Assembly (NCBI RefSeq): GCF_027214005.1
Contig: NZ_JAPWGY010000010.1
Span: 31,658-95,657, forward strand
Source of the DNA: Kiloniella laminariae
GTDB taxonomy: Bacteria; Pseudomonadota; Alphaproteobacteria; Kiloniellales; Kiloniellaceae
Length of the DNA stretch: 64,000 nucleotides
Reading direction: 5' to 3'
The translations under genes and the position numbers were made by a program. Shown in pieces: positions 8,225 through 17,887 of the stretch (positions are counted from its first letter, which is position 1; every line of letters begins with the position of its first letter). A model generated the notes under the pieces. The model saw only the letters and a program-made list of their open reading frames with translations. It did no database searches and was not told where the DNA came from.

Positions 8225-9343
8225 GTGCAGATCGAAGAATTCTCTCTGGAACGCATCCAGTCTCTCTATGAAAATATTGTCGAATACAATCTTTCGGATA
8301 GCGGGGTTCATCCTTACTCCTTGCGTGAGCTTCTGAGCGAGACTGAACAGCAACAGCTGCTTGATATCGAGCTGGGATACGGCTGGACCAATGGCGCGGT
8401 AGAGCTGCGTCAGACGATCAGTGCACTTTATCAGGGGCGGGACGAAGACAGTGTGATTGTGACCAACGGTTCTGCCGAAGCCAATTTCCTCATGGTTATG
8501 TCAGTGCTGGAGCCGGGGGATGAACTGATTGTTTTTGTTCCCAATTATCTCCAGATCTGGGGTTGGGCCAGATCTTTGGGGGTCGTGGTCAAGGAGGTGG
8601 TTCTGCGGGAAGAGCTGGACTGGACACCGGACCTTGATGATTTGAAAAAAGTGATTTCCTCCAAAACTAAAATGATCACTATCTGTCATCCCAACAACCC
8701 GACTGGGAGCTTATTGAGCGCCAAAGCCATGACTGATCTGGTCCAGGTTGCCCGGGATCACGACCTTTATCTGCATGCTGATGAAGTCTATAAGGGATCC
8801 GAACTGGACGGTCCGGAAACCCCAAGTTTTGCTGATCTGTACGAAAAATCGATTGTCACCAATGGACTTTCGAAAGCCATGGCTTTACCGGGATTGCGCC
8901 TCGGCTGGCTGGTCGGCCCGAAAGACGTTATCTACAAGGCCTGGCAACGCAAGGACTACACCTCGATCACAACCAGTGCTGTCAGCGAATTTGTCGCCCA
9001 GATTGCGCTGCAACCGGACTGTCGGGCCCGCATTCTCAATCGCAGCAAACGTATCCTCAAGGAAAATCTGGCATTGCTTTCTAGCTGGGTGGAACGCAAT
9101 GGCAACAGGTTTTCGTTCGTGCCGCCTAAAGCTGGCGGTATGGCTTTCGTTCGTTATGCCCAGCCGATCAATTCGACCAAGCTGGTTCACCGCCTGCGCG
9201 AAGAACGCAGTATTCTGTTGCTTCCGGGGGATGTTTACGGACTGGATGGTTATTTCCGTGTCGGTATCGGGGCACCGGCAGAACATCTGGAGGTGGGGCT
9301 GGAGCGTTTATCTGATTTTGTCAAAAGCGAACTTGAAGATTAA
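8225..9343 (+). CDS. Class I/II aminotransferase
   Basis: 372-residue fold-type I PLP aminotransferase. Visible family motifs are CHPNNPTGSL, the PLP-ring Asp in HADEVYKG, the PLP lysine in NGLSKAMALPG (about residue 217) and the carboxylate-binding Arg in FRVGIG. The start is a GTG with GAAAGG about 9 bp upstream; no ATG precedes the conserved N-terminus. It heads a co-directional set with the DauR-like regulator and the cyclodeaminase-family enzyme. It likely transaminates the amino or keto acid handled by this module. The amino donor is unknown. Confidence 0.85.
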   Translation: MQIEEFSLERIQSLYENIVEYNLSDSGVHPYSLRELLSETEQQQLLDIELGYGWTNGAVELRQTISALYQGRDEDSVIVTNGSAEANFLMVMSVLEPGDELIVFVPNYLQIWGWARSLGVVVKEVVLREELDWTPDLDDLKKVISSKTKMITICHPNNPTGSLLSAKAMTDLVQVARDHDLYLHADEVYKGSELDGPETPSFADLYEKSIVTNGLSKAMALPGLRLGWLVGPKDVIYKAWQRKDYTSITTSAVSEFVAQIALQPDCRARILNRSKRILKENLALLSSWVERNGNRFSFVPPKAGGMAFVRYAQPINSTKLVHRLREERSILLLPGDVYGLDGYFRVGIGAPAEHLEVGLERLSDFVKSELED

Positions 9344-9385
9344 ATTCTGCCTTGATGCCTGAAGACAAATAAAGGTTTCTTGCCT

Positions 9386-10009
9386 ATGACCCCGGAATTG
9401 CAACGCTATAGCGATGTTTGTGATGCCATTGCCAAATTGTTTCAGCCTTATGTCGAGGTTGTTCTGCACGATCTGGAAAGCGAAACTGCTGCCTATATTG
9501 CCAATAATTTTTCTCATAGGGAACTGGGAGAGCCCTCTCTGTTGCACGAGATAGACTTTCGCGGCGGAGAGGCTGTGATCGGTCCCTATGAGAAGGTGAA
9601 CTGGGATGGTCGCCGGATCAAATCAATCAGTGTGGTCGTGCGTAACGACAAGGCCAAAGCGATCGGTGTTCTCTGCATCAATATGGATGTCTCGCACTTT
9701 CATCAGTTACAGCAGGTGATGGAGTTACTGTCTTCTGTTCCTCAAAATACCGAGAAACCTGAAGCGCTTTTCAAGGAAGACTGGCACGAACGGATCAATG
9801 AATTCATTCTGAGCTGGACCTGGGAACGCGGGGTGACCGTAGAGACCCTGTCACGTCAGCAAAAACGTGAACTGGTAGAGGATCTGGCAGGGCAGGGAGG
9901 TTTCAGTGGCAAGAATTCAGCCAACTATGTGGCGCGGATTCTCAATCTGGGGCGGGCGACCATCTACAACTACCTCAAGGATCAGAAAGAAAAATCCAGG
10001 CTCAGCTAG
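9386..10009 (+). CDS. YheO/DauR-type PAS and HTH transcriptional regulator
   Basis: 207 residues from the ATG at 9386, which has AAGG about 10 bp upstream. The N-terminal two-thirds match the YheO-type PAS-like domain (LFQPYVEVVLHDL, then SISVVVRNDKAKAIGVLCIN). The C-terminus has the matching HTH (SANYVARILNLGRATIYNYL). A studied relative, DauR of Pseudomonas aeruginosa, represses D-arginine catabolism genes. Here it lies between an aminotransferase and an ornithine-cyclodeaminase-family gene, so it probably regulates this amino-acid module. The ligand is unknown. Confidence 0.85.
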   Translation: MTPELQRYSDVCDAIAKLFQPYVEVVLHDLESETAAYIANNFSHRELGEPSLLHEIDFRGGEAVIGPYEKVNWDGRRIKSISVVVRNDKAKAIGVLCINMDVSHFHQLQQVMELLSSVPQNTEKPEALFKEDWHERINEFILSWTWERGVTVETLSRQQKRELVEDLAGQGGFSGKNSANYVARILNLGRATIYNYLKDQKEKSRLS

Positions 10010-10062
10010 CCTTGCTTCCCAGAGAAAAACCGGAATATCAAACAATAACAGTTCGGATTGCC

Positions 10063-11022
10063 ATGCAGATCATCGAAAGAAACCTGATTGAACAAAAGTT
10101 GAATTTGCCGAAAATCTTTCAGGCTCTGAAACAAGGTTTTATCGATTTTTCGGCAGGCCTGGTTACAGTCCCCCCTGTTGGGCATCTCGGCTTCGACAAT
10201 CCACCCGGTGATTGCCATATCAAGTATGGCTGGATCAAAGGCGATCCACATTTTGTTGTCAAAATTTCCAGCGGGTTTTATGAAAATCCCAAACAGGGTT
10301 TACCCAGTAGTACCGGGATGATGCTGGTTTTTTCTGCAACCACCGGACAACCCGTTGCCTTGCTCAATGATGGGGGACTTCTTACGGACGTCCGAACCGC
10401 CTTGGCGGGGGTGCTGGCGACAGAGACACTGAGCCGCCCTGACAGCCGGGTTGCCGCCATTGTCGGTACGGGAATTCAGGCACGTTTGCTGGCCGAATAT
10501 CTGGATGAGCTGTCTCGTTTTGATCGTTTTGTCATCTGGGGGCGCAATGAAGAAAATCTGAACCGCTGTGTCCAGGATCTTCTTGCCAAGGGTCTGAATG
10601 TTGTTGCAGAACCGGATCTTCAGCAACTCTGTGCAAAAGCGGACAGCATCCTCACAGTTACCCCGTCGGAAATCCCCTTGCTCAAGACCGACTGGATCAG
10701 ACCGGGCACGCATATTACAGCCATCGGTGCGGATGCAGAGGGCAAGCAGGAACTCGACAGCGAGATCTTTGCCCGGGCACAACAGATTATTGTGGATTCA
10801 AGAGCGCAGTGCTGTCATCACGGTGAAATATCCCATGCTTACAAAGCGGGATTGATTTCTGCAGACCGGATCACAGAACTGGGAACCTTTCTGTCCTCAG
10901 ATAAACCCTTTGTACGGGAGCCGGCGGCGATCACAATTGCCGATCTGACGGGTGTTGCCGTACAGGATATCGTGATTGCCAAATCAGTTTATCAGGCAAT
11001 TACACAACAAGCCGTCCGATAG
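10063..11022 (+). CDS. Ornithine cyclodeaminase / mu-crystallin family protein (EutC/BhcD-like)
   Basis: 319 residues from the ATG at 10063. A TTG at 10012 would add 17 residues not expected in the family. The NAD(P)-binding motif VGTGIQARLLAEYL lies near residue 145, and the family Lys and Arg region (HFVVKISSGFYENP) precedes it. Members include ornithine cyclodeaminase, alanine dehydrogenase, ketimine and iminosuccinate reductases, and EutC. Together with the PLP dehydratase at 7006-8037 it could reduce an imine released by that enzyme. The specific reaction is inference. The stop lies 2 bp from the stop of the convergent cupin gene. Confidence 0.83.
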   Translation: MQIIERNLIEQKLNLPKIFQALKQGFIDFSAGLVTVPPVGHLGFDNPPGDCHIKYGWIKGDPHFVVKISSGFYENPKQGLPSSTGMMLVFSATTGQPVALLNDGGLLTDVRTALAGVLATETLSRPDSRVAAIVGTGIQARLLAEYLDELSRFDRFVIWGRNEENLNRCVQDLLAKGLNVVAEPDLQQLCAKADSILTVTPSEIPLLKTDWIRPGTHITAIGADAEGKQELDSEIFARAQQIIVDSRAQCCHHGEISHAYKAGLISADRITELGTFLSSDKPFVREPAAITIADLTGVAVQDIVIAKSVYQAITQQAVR

Positions 11023-11024
11023 AT

Positions 11025-11711
11025 CTAAACAGCAGGGGCCTCAATACGCTGTGAAAGATGATCTGACTTGCAGAAGAATGCAGTGTCTTCCAGGCAGTCA
11101 AAACCCAATTCCGTGCCTTCAGGGAAGCGAAACCATGTACCAGCTGGATAGATATCTCCGGTCTCTCCAGATTTTTGCAACTCGCCGGACAGCAGCAGAA
11201 ATTCCATACCCCCTGTCGGGGCCTGCCGTGTAATTTTACTGCCCTTTTGCCAGCGTTCCATTTTGACGACTTCACTGCCAAAGCTATGCAAATCGAGGAC
11301 AGTTTGCCCCGGAATGCTGCCGGGTTTCCAATCCGCCTTGGTTGTGTCGATGGCAAGCTGTGTCTGATCACCAGGATCAAATTGCCAGAGTTTGACAAAG
11401 ATGGTGCAACCCGAGACGGTATGGGGGGAATGGCTGGTGCCGACCGGGTTGCGCACATAGGTACCAGCCGGGAAGTCGCCATACTGATCAGAAAAAACCC
11501 CCTCAAGAACCAGATACTCTTCTCCACCATCATGCCTGTGCTCGGGAAAGAACTTGTCCGGAGCAAAGCGGACGATGGTTGTTGCCCGGGCAACTTCATC
11601 ACCAATACGATCGAGCATAAAACGTTCCACACCAGGTGCCGGTGATGGCGAGCTTTGCCGGAGTTCTGGTGTAATAATCACGGCTTGTGAAAAATCGGCA
11701 TTTAGTCGCAT
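11025..11711 (-). CDS. ChrR-like double-cupin protein
   Basis: 228 residues with two cupin folds. The first (about residues 45-115) has the metal-binding pattern FFPEHRHDGGEEYLVLEG, giving two His and a Glu. The second (about 140-215) is degenerate, keeping GGMEFLLLSGEL without the His pair. The arrangement resembles the ChrR anti-sigma cupin domain, but no N-terminal zinc anti-sigma domain is present. It is therefore a stand-alone sensor or enzyme. It is divergent from a TetR regulator 125 bp away, which probably controls it. Function unknown. Confidence 0.75.
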   Translation of the reverse strand: MRLNADFSQAVIITPELRQSSPSPAPGVERFMLDRIGDEVARATTIVRFAPDKFFPEHRHDGGEEYLVLEGVFSDQYGDFPAGTYVRNPVGTSHSPHTVSGCTIFVKLWQFDPGDQTQLAIDTTKADWKPGSIPGQTVLDLHSFGSEVVKMERWQKGSKITRQAPTGGMEFLLLSGELQKSGETGDIYPAGTWFRFPEGTELGFDCLEDTAFFCKSDHLSQRIEAPAV

Positions 11712-11836
11712 TGCTGTCCTCGGAACTGATGCTTGGAATTTATCAATCTATGCATATATAGCCTTTGGAATGTCATTTAAGGCTTTAAAGGTACTGTTCA
11801 AGAGGCTATCTATCAATCAGTAGACAAGAGGGCGAG

Positions 11837-12388
11837 ATGAACAATACTTCAGAAACAGCCACAAAAATCATGGATGCGGCAGAAGGGTATATCCGTACCC
11901 GGGGCTATAACGCTTTCAGCTTCAGGGATATTGCCGCTGATGTCGGGATCAAGACCGCCAGCATTCACTATCATTTTCCCACCAAAGGTGATCTTGGAGC
12001 TGCAGTAGCCGAGCGCTATACGGAAAGGTTTATGACAAACCTTGGGCCGGCAGGTGAGGGGAGTGCAAGCCAGCAGCTTCACCGCTATGTTGATGCTTTT
12101 CGGACTGCTCTGGCACTTGAGGACAAGATGTGTCTTTGCGGCATGCTGGGGGCTGAATTATCTTCGCTGCCTGAAAATGTCGTACAACTCTCCCGGGCGT
12201 TTTTTACAAAAAACCTTTCCTGGTTAACAGCTGTCTTCCTGCGCGATGAAAAGCTAAGGCTGACCTCGATTGACGCCCAAAGAAAATCTCTTAAACTTCT
12301 TGCCTTGCTTGAGGGCGGGTTAATTCTCTCACGAAACCTGGAGGGGGTAAAAACTTTCGACCAGCTCACAGAGGATATTTTTGAGTAA
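11837..12388 (+). CDS. TetR/AcrR family transcriptional regulator
   Basis: 183 residues. The N-terminal TetR HTH (about 8-55) contains FSFRDIAADVGIKTASIHYHFPTK, a strong match. The C-terminal part contains DKMCLCGMLGAEL, a cysteine-bearing segment seen in several TetR repressors of electrophile response; whether those cysteines sense anything here is unproven. The start ATG has GAGGG close upstream. It is divergent from the cupin gene, and the short shared promoter region suggests joint control. Confidence 0.9.
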   Translation: MNNTSETATKIMDAAEGYIRTRGYNAFSFRDIAADVGIKTASIHYHFPTKGDLGAAVAERYTERFMTNLGPAGEGSASQQLHRYVDAFRTALALEDKMCLCGMLGAELSSLPENVVQLSRAFFTKNLSWLTAVFLRDEKLRLTSIDAQRKSLKLLALLEGGLILSRNLEGVKTFDQLTEDIFE

Positions 12389-12603
12389 GCGGACCTCTAT
12401 CGGCACAGAAAAACCGTAGACAGATTTCCTATGGCTGTGTCATGGTTGCATTTGTTCCCGTCAGGGTTCGGGGTACCGCGGTTCCTGCTGATAACAAAAG
12501 CTGGAAATCCACCATTAAAAGATAAAGTACCTGGTGTTGTGTGGGGGATTAATTTCCAGTGCTGTTTTCTGGAGAAAATGACAGGATCAAGGGCGGGTTT
12601 TGC

Positions 12604-13350
12604 ATGTTAGGCAAAACGGTCTTTTTTTACGTGTGTTTTACCTTGTTTGTTTTTCAGATTATTTTCACGTCTCAGGTAAATGCCTCTTCACAAGCTATTG
12701 GAGATGCTTTGAAAGACATTTATTCTGAACAGGAATATCAGAAAGATCTACCGCTTCAGGATCATGTCGGAACAAGCAACCAAAAACCGGCCACTCCGGA
12801 AATACAACCAGCCAAACCGAAAGAAAAACCGGAACCAAGAGATCTGTCAGCCCTGGAGTTTCTGGGACAGATTATCCTGATTGGCTTTGCTGTTCTGGTC
12901 GGGATTCTTCTGATCAAGGCACTGGGGAATTACCTGATTGATCGCAAACGTCGGCCACAGAAACAAAAGCTGACAGAAGAACAGACACCATCCTATTCCC
13001 GCTTGGCCACCATATCAGAAGAACTCAGTGCAGAGACACTGGATTATGTGGATAGTCTGGCACAAAAAGGAGAGTTCGAAGCTGCAATCAGGGCGCTGCT
13101 GTTTTGTTGTTTCAAACACATCAGGGACAGTTATCAGGCTGTACTTCCTCCCGCATTGACAAACCGCGAAATTCTGGCTCTGGGCTGGCTCCATCCAGAT
13201 ATATCCCGACAGCTTGCCGTTATCGTCGGTACGGAAGAGCTGACGCAGTTTGGTGGACGCTCGGCAGGGATATCCGAGTTTAACAAATGTCGTGAGGCTT
13301 TTATGCTTTTTGTTCAACCCGGAGCTAAAGGGGGAACAACGCATGGATGA
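12604..13350 (+). CDS. DUF4129-domain membrane protein of the MoxR locus
   Basis: 248 residues from the ATG at 12604. A GTG at 12559 is rejected because the ATG gives a clean signal peptide (hydrophobic core VFFYVCFTLFVFQIIFTS, cleavage after VNA). A proline-rich linker (about 60-80) leads to one membrane segment (about 85-108) and a C-terminal DUF4129-like domain (about 150-240). That domain has the ALLFCCFKHIRDSY and LTNREILAL helices. Such proteins accompany MoxR and DUF58 genes and are presumed to sit in the inner membrane. It overlaps the next gene by 8 bp. Biochemical role unknown. Confidence 0.8.
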   Translation: MLGKTVFFYVCFTLFVFQIIFTSQVNASSQAIGDALKDIYSEQEYQKDLPLQDHVGTSNQKPATPEIQPAKPKEKPEPRDLSALEFLGQIILIGFAVLVGILLIKALGNYLIDRKRRPQKQKLTEEQTPSYSRLATISEELSAETLDYVDSLAQKGEFEAAIRALLFCCFKHIRDSYQAVLPPALTNREILALGWLHPDISRQLAVIVGTEELTQFGGRSAGISEFNKCREAFMLFVQPGAKGGTTHG

Positions 13351-14602
13351 CCGGATCTTTTCGTCTCGTACACTGCTGTGGCTGGTGCTGATCGGTATTC
13401 TTTCGTTTGCCGGTGCTTTTGTCGCTTCGCTCTATCAGGACAAGATAATCCACCTCAGCTCAATCGGTACCAACTCCTATTCACAGTCGGCCATCGGCCA
13501 TAATGCCTTTAGTAGCTTGATGAAAAAGATGGATTACCGGGTTCGCACCAGTCGGAAAACCTGGGACAGAGCCGGCTATGCAGATGTTACCCTGCTGATT
13601 GAACCAGAAGATACCATGGGTGTAGAGGCTGTGCTCGAAGAGTTTTATGGTGCCGGAACTCTGGTTGTTTTGCCCAAATGGCATGCCTACCCCGACCCGG
13701 AAAATGAAAAATGGGTGCGCTCTGCCAGATTGAAATCCGACGGCGAAGTTGAAAATATTCTCCAGATTTTTTCTGATCGCATCGAATTGATCCGAGGGGC
13801 ACCAGAGGATGTTCTTGAAAACTTTACCTGGGATAAAGATATTCTGACATTTTCCCAACAGCCCTGGATACAGGCGCCACAACTGATCCAGGGCAGTGAT
13901 GATATCTTGCGACCACTGGTCTATAGCGACAAAGGCATTCTTCTGGCTGAATTTATTCAACCCAATGGTCTTCTGGACGGAATTGATAAAACCTGGATAC
14001 TCAGTGATCCGGATATTCTCTCCAACCACGGGCTGGATAATGGCGGGAATGCTTATTTGGCAATCGGTATTATTGATGTCCTTACCGGAAACGGTCTTGG
14101 TGGTGTCGTGATCGACGAAACATCCCACGGTTATGTCAGCGAACCCAGTCTCTGGCGCAGGATGTTCGAATTTCCTTTTGCCGTTGTCACCTTGTTACTG
14201 GTTGCGACTGTCGGGCTCTTGGGCTGGTCCAGTATTTCACGTTTTGGTCCGCCGCAAATAACTGAAAAAAGTTACCAATCAGGCAAGGGATTCCTGATCG
14301 ACAACACTGCAGATCTGCTGGCTTTTGGCGGGCACGGTGCCTTGATGCTAAAGCACTACGCCGAGCGTTCACTGCAAACAGTCGCTCTGGGGCTGCACGC
14401 TCCCAAAGATCTGGAAGAGTATGAATTGTTGCAGTGGCTTGATCGTGTTGGACAGGCGCGTGGATCAGATCTCATCAGCCACGAAATCATAAGAAATGCC
14501 CATTCTATCACCGAGGCTCCGGTGTTTGAGGTCATGCAGGCACTCAAGGCGGCCCGGGATATTCATCGTTGGAAACAGGAGATGTTGCATGGAACTGGAT
14601 GA
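13343..14602 (+). CDS. DUF4350-domain membrane protein of the MoxR locus
   Basis: 419 residues from the ATG at 13343, which overlaps the upstream stop. One N-terminal membrane segment (about 10-32) is followed by a large extracytoplasmic domain (DUF4350, about 45-270) and a second membrane segment near residue 275-298. A cytoplasmic tail of about 120 residues follows. Motifs include [18 protein letters not shown] and the [10 protein letters not shown] segment typical of the family. It is part of the co-directional MoxR set with overlapping genes. Probable subunit of an envelope complex; function unknown. Confidence 0.8.
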   Translation: MDDRIFSSRTLLWLVLIGILSFAGAFVASLYQDKIIHLSSIGTNSYSQSAIGHNAFSSLMKKMDYRVRTSRKTWDRAGYADVTLLIEPEDTMGVEAVLEEFYGAGTLVVLPKWHAYPDPENEKWVRSARLKSDGEVENILQIFSDRIELIRGAPEDVLENFTWDKDILTFSQQPWIQAPQLIQGSDDILRPLVYSDKGILLAEFIQPNGLLDGIDKTWILSDPDILSNHGLDNGGNAYLAIGIIDVLTGNGLGGVVIDETSHGYVSEPSLWRRMFEFPFAVVTLLLVATVGLLGWSSISRFGPPQITEKSYQSGKGFLIDNTADLLAFGGHGALMLKHYAERSLQTVALGLHAPKDLEEYELLQWLDRVGQARGSDLISHEIIRNAHSITEAPVFEVMQALKAARDIHRWKQEMLHGTG

Positions 14603-15545
14603 ACTCCGGACCATCAGTGAAAGTCTGAAAAATGAAGTACGCCGCACCATCGTTGGACAGGAAGGGGCGCTTGATCTGATGATGGTCAGCCTCCTGTGCA
14701 AGGGGCATCTGTTGCTTGAAGGCGTTCCGGGGACAGGAAAGACTTTGCTTGTGCGATCTTTCTCAAAAGCCCTGAGCCTTAACTTTGGTCGTATCCAGTT
14801 CACACCTGATCTTATGCCAGGTGATGTGCTGGGAACAAACCTGTTCAATTTTCAGAGCAACGAGTTTTCGCTTACCAAGGGACCGATTTTCACCGATCTT
14901 CTGCTGGCAGACGAAATCAACCGGACCCCACCCAAAACCCAATCAGCGCTGCTGGAGGCGATGAGTGAACGTTCAGTGACCATTGACGGTACCAGCCATG
15001 ATCTCGGCCCCGGATTTCTGGTCATCGCGACACAGAACCCGATTGAACAACAGGGGACCTATCCGCTGCCGGAAGCACAGCTTGACCGTTTCATGTTCAA
15101 ATACATCCTGAGTTATCCTAGCCGCGATGAAGAGAGGGCGATTGTCGCCCGTCACGGGCATCAGACCTCCATGCCGGCTCTTGATGAGTTTGGCATCAGA
15201 AGTGTCGCTAACCTGGATAAGCTTGAGGAAATGCGAAAGCTCGTGTCTTCTGTCAAGATCAGTTCAGAACTCATTGACTATATTGTCGAAGTTGTTCGTG
15301 GGACACGTGAACATCCTTCCCTTCAATTTGGAGGATCTCCCCGTGCAGCAACCATGATTGCCGCTGCCTCGCGTGCCTATGCCGCGCTTCAGGGACGGGA
15401 TTATGTCATTCCTGATGACGTAAAATTTGTTGCTGTGCCTGGGTTGCATCATCGGGTGGTTCTCTCTCCAAGTGCTGAAATTGAAGGTATTCGCACCACT
15501 CGTGTCATAGAGGAAATCCTCGAGCAAACGGCTGCGCCAAGATAA
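14589..15545 (+). CDS. MoxR-family AAA+ ATPase
   Basis: 318 residues from the ATG at 14589, overlapping the previous gene by 14 bp. Walker A is GVPGTGKT (45-52) and Walker B is LLLADE (104-109). The MoxR-typical [17 protein letters not shown] follows, then sensor 1 Asn150 in [18 protein letters not shown] and a C-terminal lid domain. MoxR ATPases act as chaperones that mature or insert metal cofactors or assemble complexes, working with VWA or DUF58 partners. The DUF58 gene follows with a 1-bp overlap. The client is unknown. Confidence 0.93.
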   Translation: MELDELRTISESLKNEVRRTIVGQEGALDLMMVSLLCKGHLLLEGVPGTGKTLLVRSFSKALSLNFGRIQFTPDLMPGDVLGTNLFNFQSNEFSLTKGPIFTDLLLADEINRTPPKTQSALLEAMSERSVTIDGTSHDLGPGFLVIATQNPIEQQGTYPLPEAQLDRFMFKYILSYPSRDEERAIVARHGHQTSMPALDEFGIRSVANLDKLEEMRKLVSSVKISSELIDYIVEVVRGTREHPSLQFGGSPRAATMIAAASRAYAALQGRDYVIPDDVKFVAVPGLHHRVVLSPSAEIEGIRTTRVIEEILEQTAAPR

Positions 15546-16861
15546 TGCGACCTACTCTGCGAGCCGCTTTTCTTGTAGGTTTGGGAATTCCCCTCAGTCT
15601 CGTGCTTATTGTCGGGAATGAAGGTCTCTGGCTGTTTGGCGTGCTCTATCTCTTTTTTGTTCTGTTACTGATTGGTTTCGACAGCCTGAACATGGTTTTG
15701 CCCTCCCGCCTGAACCTGCAGCAGGATATCCCTTCTTTGTTGCATGCCGGGGGCGATGACTATGCCTATTTCAAACTCACGGTTGATACGACGCAACGTG
15801 CTTTTGGCCTTGATGCTCTGCTGGAAGTCGATGAGACTTATCTGAAACGCCCTGATCCCGCATATATCTCCCGTCTGGAACGCAGCGTGCCTGTTGATCT
15901 GGCATTCCCTTTACGCGTCAAGCGTCGAGGAAGTTGTCAACTCTCGCGTCTTTGGCTGCGATGGTATAGTCCCTGGGGACTGGTCGAACGTAAAACAGTC
16001 TGGGATCTGAAGAAAACCGTTACGATTATTCCCAATATTACTGCGGTTAAAAGCGCAGCGCTGCAACTGAGCAGCCGGGATGCCTTTCATGGTATAAAGG
16101 TCCAGAAACAGCAGGGCGATGGCACCGAGTTTGATGCTTTGCGAGAATATGTTCCCGGTTTTGATCTGCGATCCGTCGACTGGAAACATTCCGCCCGACA
16201 TCGCAAGCTCGTCTGCAAGGAATTCCAGGTCGAACGTAACCACAATGTCATTCTGGCTTTCGATACCGGACACCTGATGTGTCGACCTCTTGATGGCTTG
16301 CCACAGCTTGATCACATGATCAATGCTGGGTTGCTTTTGGGCTATATGGCCTTGCGGGGCGGGGACCGGGTTGGTCTTTACGGGTTTAACTCGCGCATCC
16401 AGATGTTTGCTGAGCCCCTCGGCGGCAGTCGGGCTTTCCATCATCTGCAAGCCAATTGTGCCCGGCTTGAATACCAGCATGACGAAACAAACTTTACCCT
16501 GGGGTTGGCGAACCTGCTTGGTAAATTGCCCCGCCGTTCCCTGATTGTGATCTACACGGATTTTGTCGATACTGTCACCGCCGAGCTGATGATCGAAAAT
16601 ATTACCCGGCTGGCCAAACGTCATCTGATCCTGTTTGTTACACTTTCTGACCGGGAGTTGATGAATATCTCTCAACTTCGTCCCGGCTCAGTGACAGATA
16701 TTGCCCGTTCTGTTATCGCGGATGATTTTCTGCGTGAACGCCGGATTGTTTTTGAAAGACTGCGTCGTCTGGGAGTGCACTGTCTTGAGGCACCAGCCGC
16801 CTCTGTTAGTGCAGCTTTGGTCGAACGCTATCTCGAGATCAAACAACAGGAACTGATATGA
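15545..16861 (+). CDS. DUF58-domain protein (VWA-like partner of MoxR)
   Basis: 438 residues. Two membrane segments at about 5-45 precede a cytoplasmic or periplasmic region with the DUF58 signature DGTEFDALREYVPGFDLRSV and WKHSARHRKL near residue 200-220. A VWA-like fold follows (ILAFDTGHLM, then LIVIYTDFVD). The usual MIDAS DxSxS is replaced by DTGHL, so metal-dependent adhesion is uncertain. Its ATG shares one base with the moxR stop (TAATG), so production is coupled to MoxR, its likely physical partner. Confidence 0.87.
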   Translation: MRPTLRAAFLVGLGIPLSLVLIVGNEGLWLFGVLYLFFVLLLIGFDSLNMVLPSRLNLQQDIPSLLHAGGDDYAYFKLTVDTTQRAFGLDALLEVDETYLKRPDPAYISRLERSVPVDLAFPLRVKRRGSCQLSRLWLRWYSPWGLVERKTVWDLKKTVTIIPNITAVKSAALQLSSRDAFHGIKVQKQQGDGTEFDALREYVPGFDLRSVDWKHSARHRKLVCKEFQVERNHNVILAFDTGHLMCRPLDGLPQLDHMINAGLLLGYMALRGGDRVGLYGFNSRIQMFAEPLGGSRAFHHLQANCARLEYQHDETNFTLGLANLLGKLPRRSLIVIYTDFVDTVTAELMIENITRLAKRHLILFVTLSDRELMNISQLRPGSVTDIARSVIADDFLRERRIVFERLRRLGVHCLEAPAASVSAALVERYLEIKQQELI

Positions 16862-16879
16862 TAATGGGAAGATCAGGGA

Positions 16880-17887
16880 ATGTCTGAGTTTACCTTGAAA
16901 AGTTCGCGCTTTCGGGCAGAACGGGAAAGTTCCTGGCGGGAACTTCAGACGCTTGTTGAACGGGTTGAAAAGCAGGGGTTAACGTCACTTTCGGCAGAAG
17001 AACTCACCCGCTTGCCAAATCTCTACCGCTTTACCTTGTCTTCCCTGTCGGTTGCCCGAGGCGTTTCACTTGATCGCAACCTCCTGGAATATCTAGAACT
17101 TCTATCAACGCGGGCCTATTTCTGTATTTACGGCGTCAGGGCCAGTTTTGGCGGGGAGATCATCAAATTTCTGGTCGAGGATTTTCCAGCTGCTGTCTGG
17201 CAAGCACGCTGGCGTGTCCTGGGAACAACGCTGATTTTCTGTCTTGCGGCTTTCCTGGCCTTTTATCTGACAAGCGGGAATGAAGAGTGGTACTACACCT
17301 TTGTTTCTGATGGCATGTCCAGCGGGCGCACACCGGCCACGACAACAGAAGATCTGCGCAAAGCCCTTTATGACGGTGCTGATGCAGAAGCATCGGCACT
17401 TAACCAGTTTGCCTCCTATCTTTTTTCCAACAATGTTTCCGTTGGCATGCTTTCTTTTGCTCTGGGTTTTGCCCTTGGCGTACCGACAGTTATGCTTATT
17501 TTTTATAATGGCGCTGTTTTGGGAGCTTTTGTTGCTCTTTACGTTGGCAGGGGCCTTGGGCTGGACATTGCCGCCTGGTTATCCATCCACGGCACAACTG
17601 AACTGCTGGCAATTATTCTCTGTGGTGCCGCCGGACTTGGCCTTGCCAAGGGAATCATCTCCCCAGGACGGGAAAGTCGTCTCGCCAACCTCGCGATAGA
17701 AGGTCGGGAAGCAGGAAAGCTGGTGATCGGCTGTGTCCTGATGTTGCTGATAGCCGCCATCCTTGAAGCTTTCGGTCGACAGTGGATTACAGATATTAGC
17801 CTGCGCCTTGGTATCGGTGGCAGCATGTTTCTGTTCTGGACGGGGTACTTCGGATATCTGGGGAGAAAAGCATGTCTAGAGCGCTAG
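16880..17887 (+). CDS. SpoIIM/DUF95-family membrane protein
   Basis: 335 residues. A cytoplasmic helical domain of about 105 residues precedes about five membrane segments (near 113-133, 193-230, 235-262, 280-298 and 308-330). The family hallmark HGTTELLAI lies near residue 237. SpoIIM is a sporulation membrane protein in Bacillus. In non-sporulating proteobacteria its relatives sit in MoxR/RDD loci with unknown function. It starts 18 bp after the DUF58 gene and overlaps the RDD gene by 16 bp, so it belongs to the same operon. Confidence 0.85.
   Translation: MSEFTLKSSRFRAERESSWRELQTLVERVEKQGLTSLSAEELTRLPNLYRFTLSSLSVARGVSLDRNLLEYLELLSTRAYFCIYGVRASFGGEIIKFLVEDFPAAVWQARWRVLGTTLIFCLAAFLAFYLTSGNEEWYYTFVSDGMSSGRTPATTTEDLRKALYDGADAEASALNQFASYLFSNNVSVGMLSFALGFALGVPTVMLIFYNGAVLGAFVALYVGRGLGLDIAAWLSIHGTTELLAIILCGAAGLGLAKGIISPGRESRLANLAIEGREAGKLVIGCVLMLLIAAILEAFGRQWITDISLRLGIGGSMFLFWTGYFGYLGRKACLER

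Noticed and set aside
7006..11022. Complete ectoine/hydroxyectoine degradation operon
   Set aside because: Only EutB- and EutC-like enzymes are present; the hydrolase EutD, deacetylase EutE and the ectoine transporter are absent.
13481..14128. 215-codon minus-strand open frame
   Set aside because: Shadow of the DUF4350 gene; no motif, no start signal, and the opposite strand is in an operon with overlapping genes.
15911..16675. 254-codon minus-strand open frame
   Set aside because: Shadow of the DUF58 gene, which carries a recognisable domain signature in the other strand.
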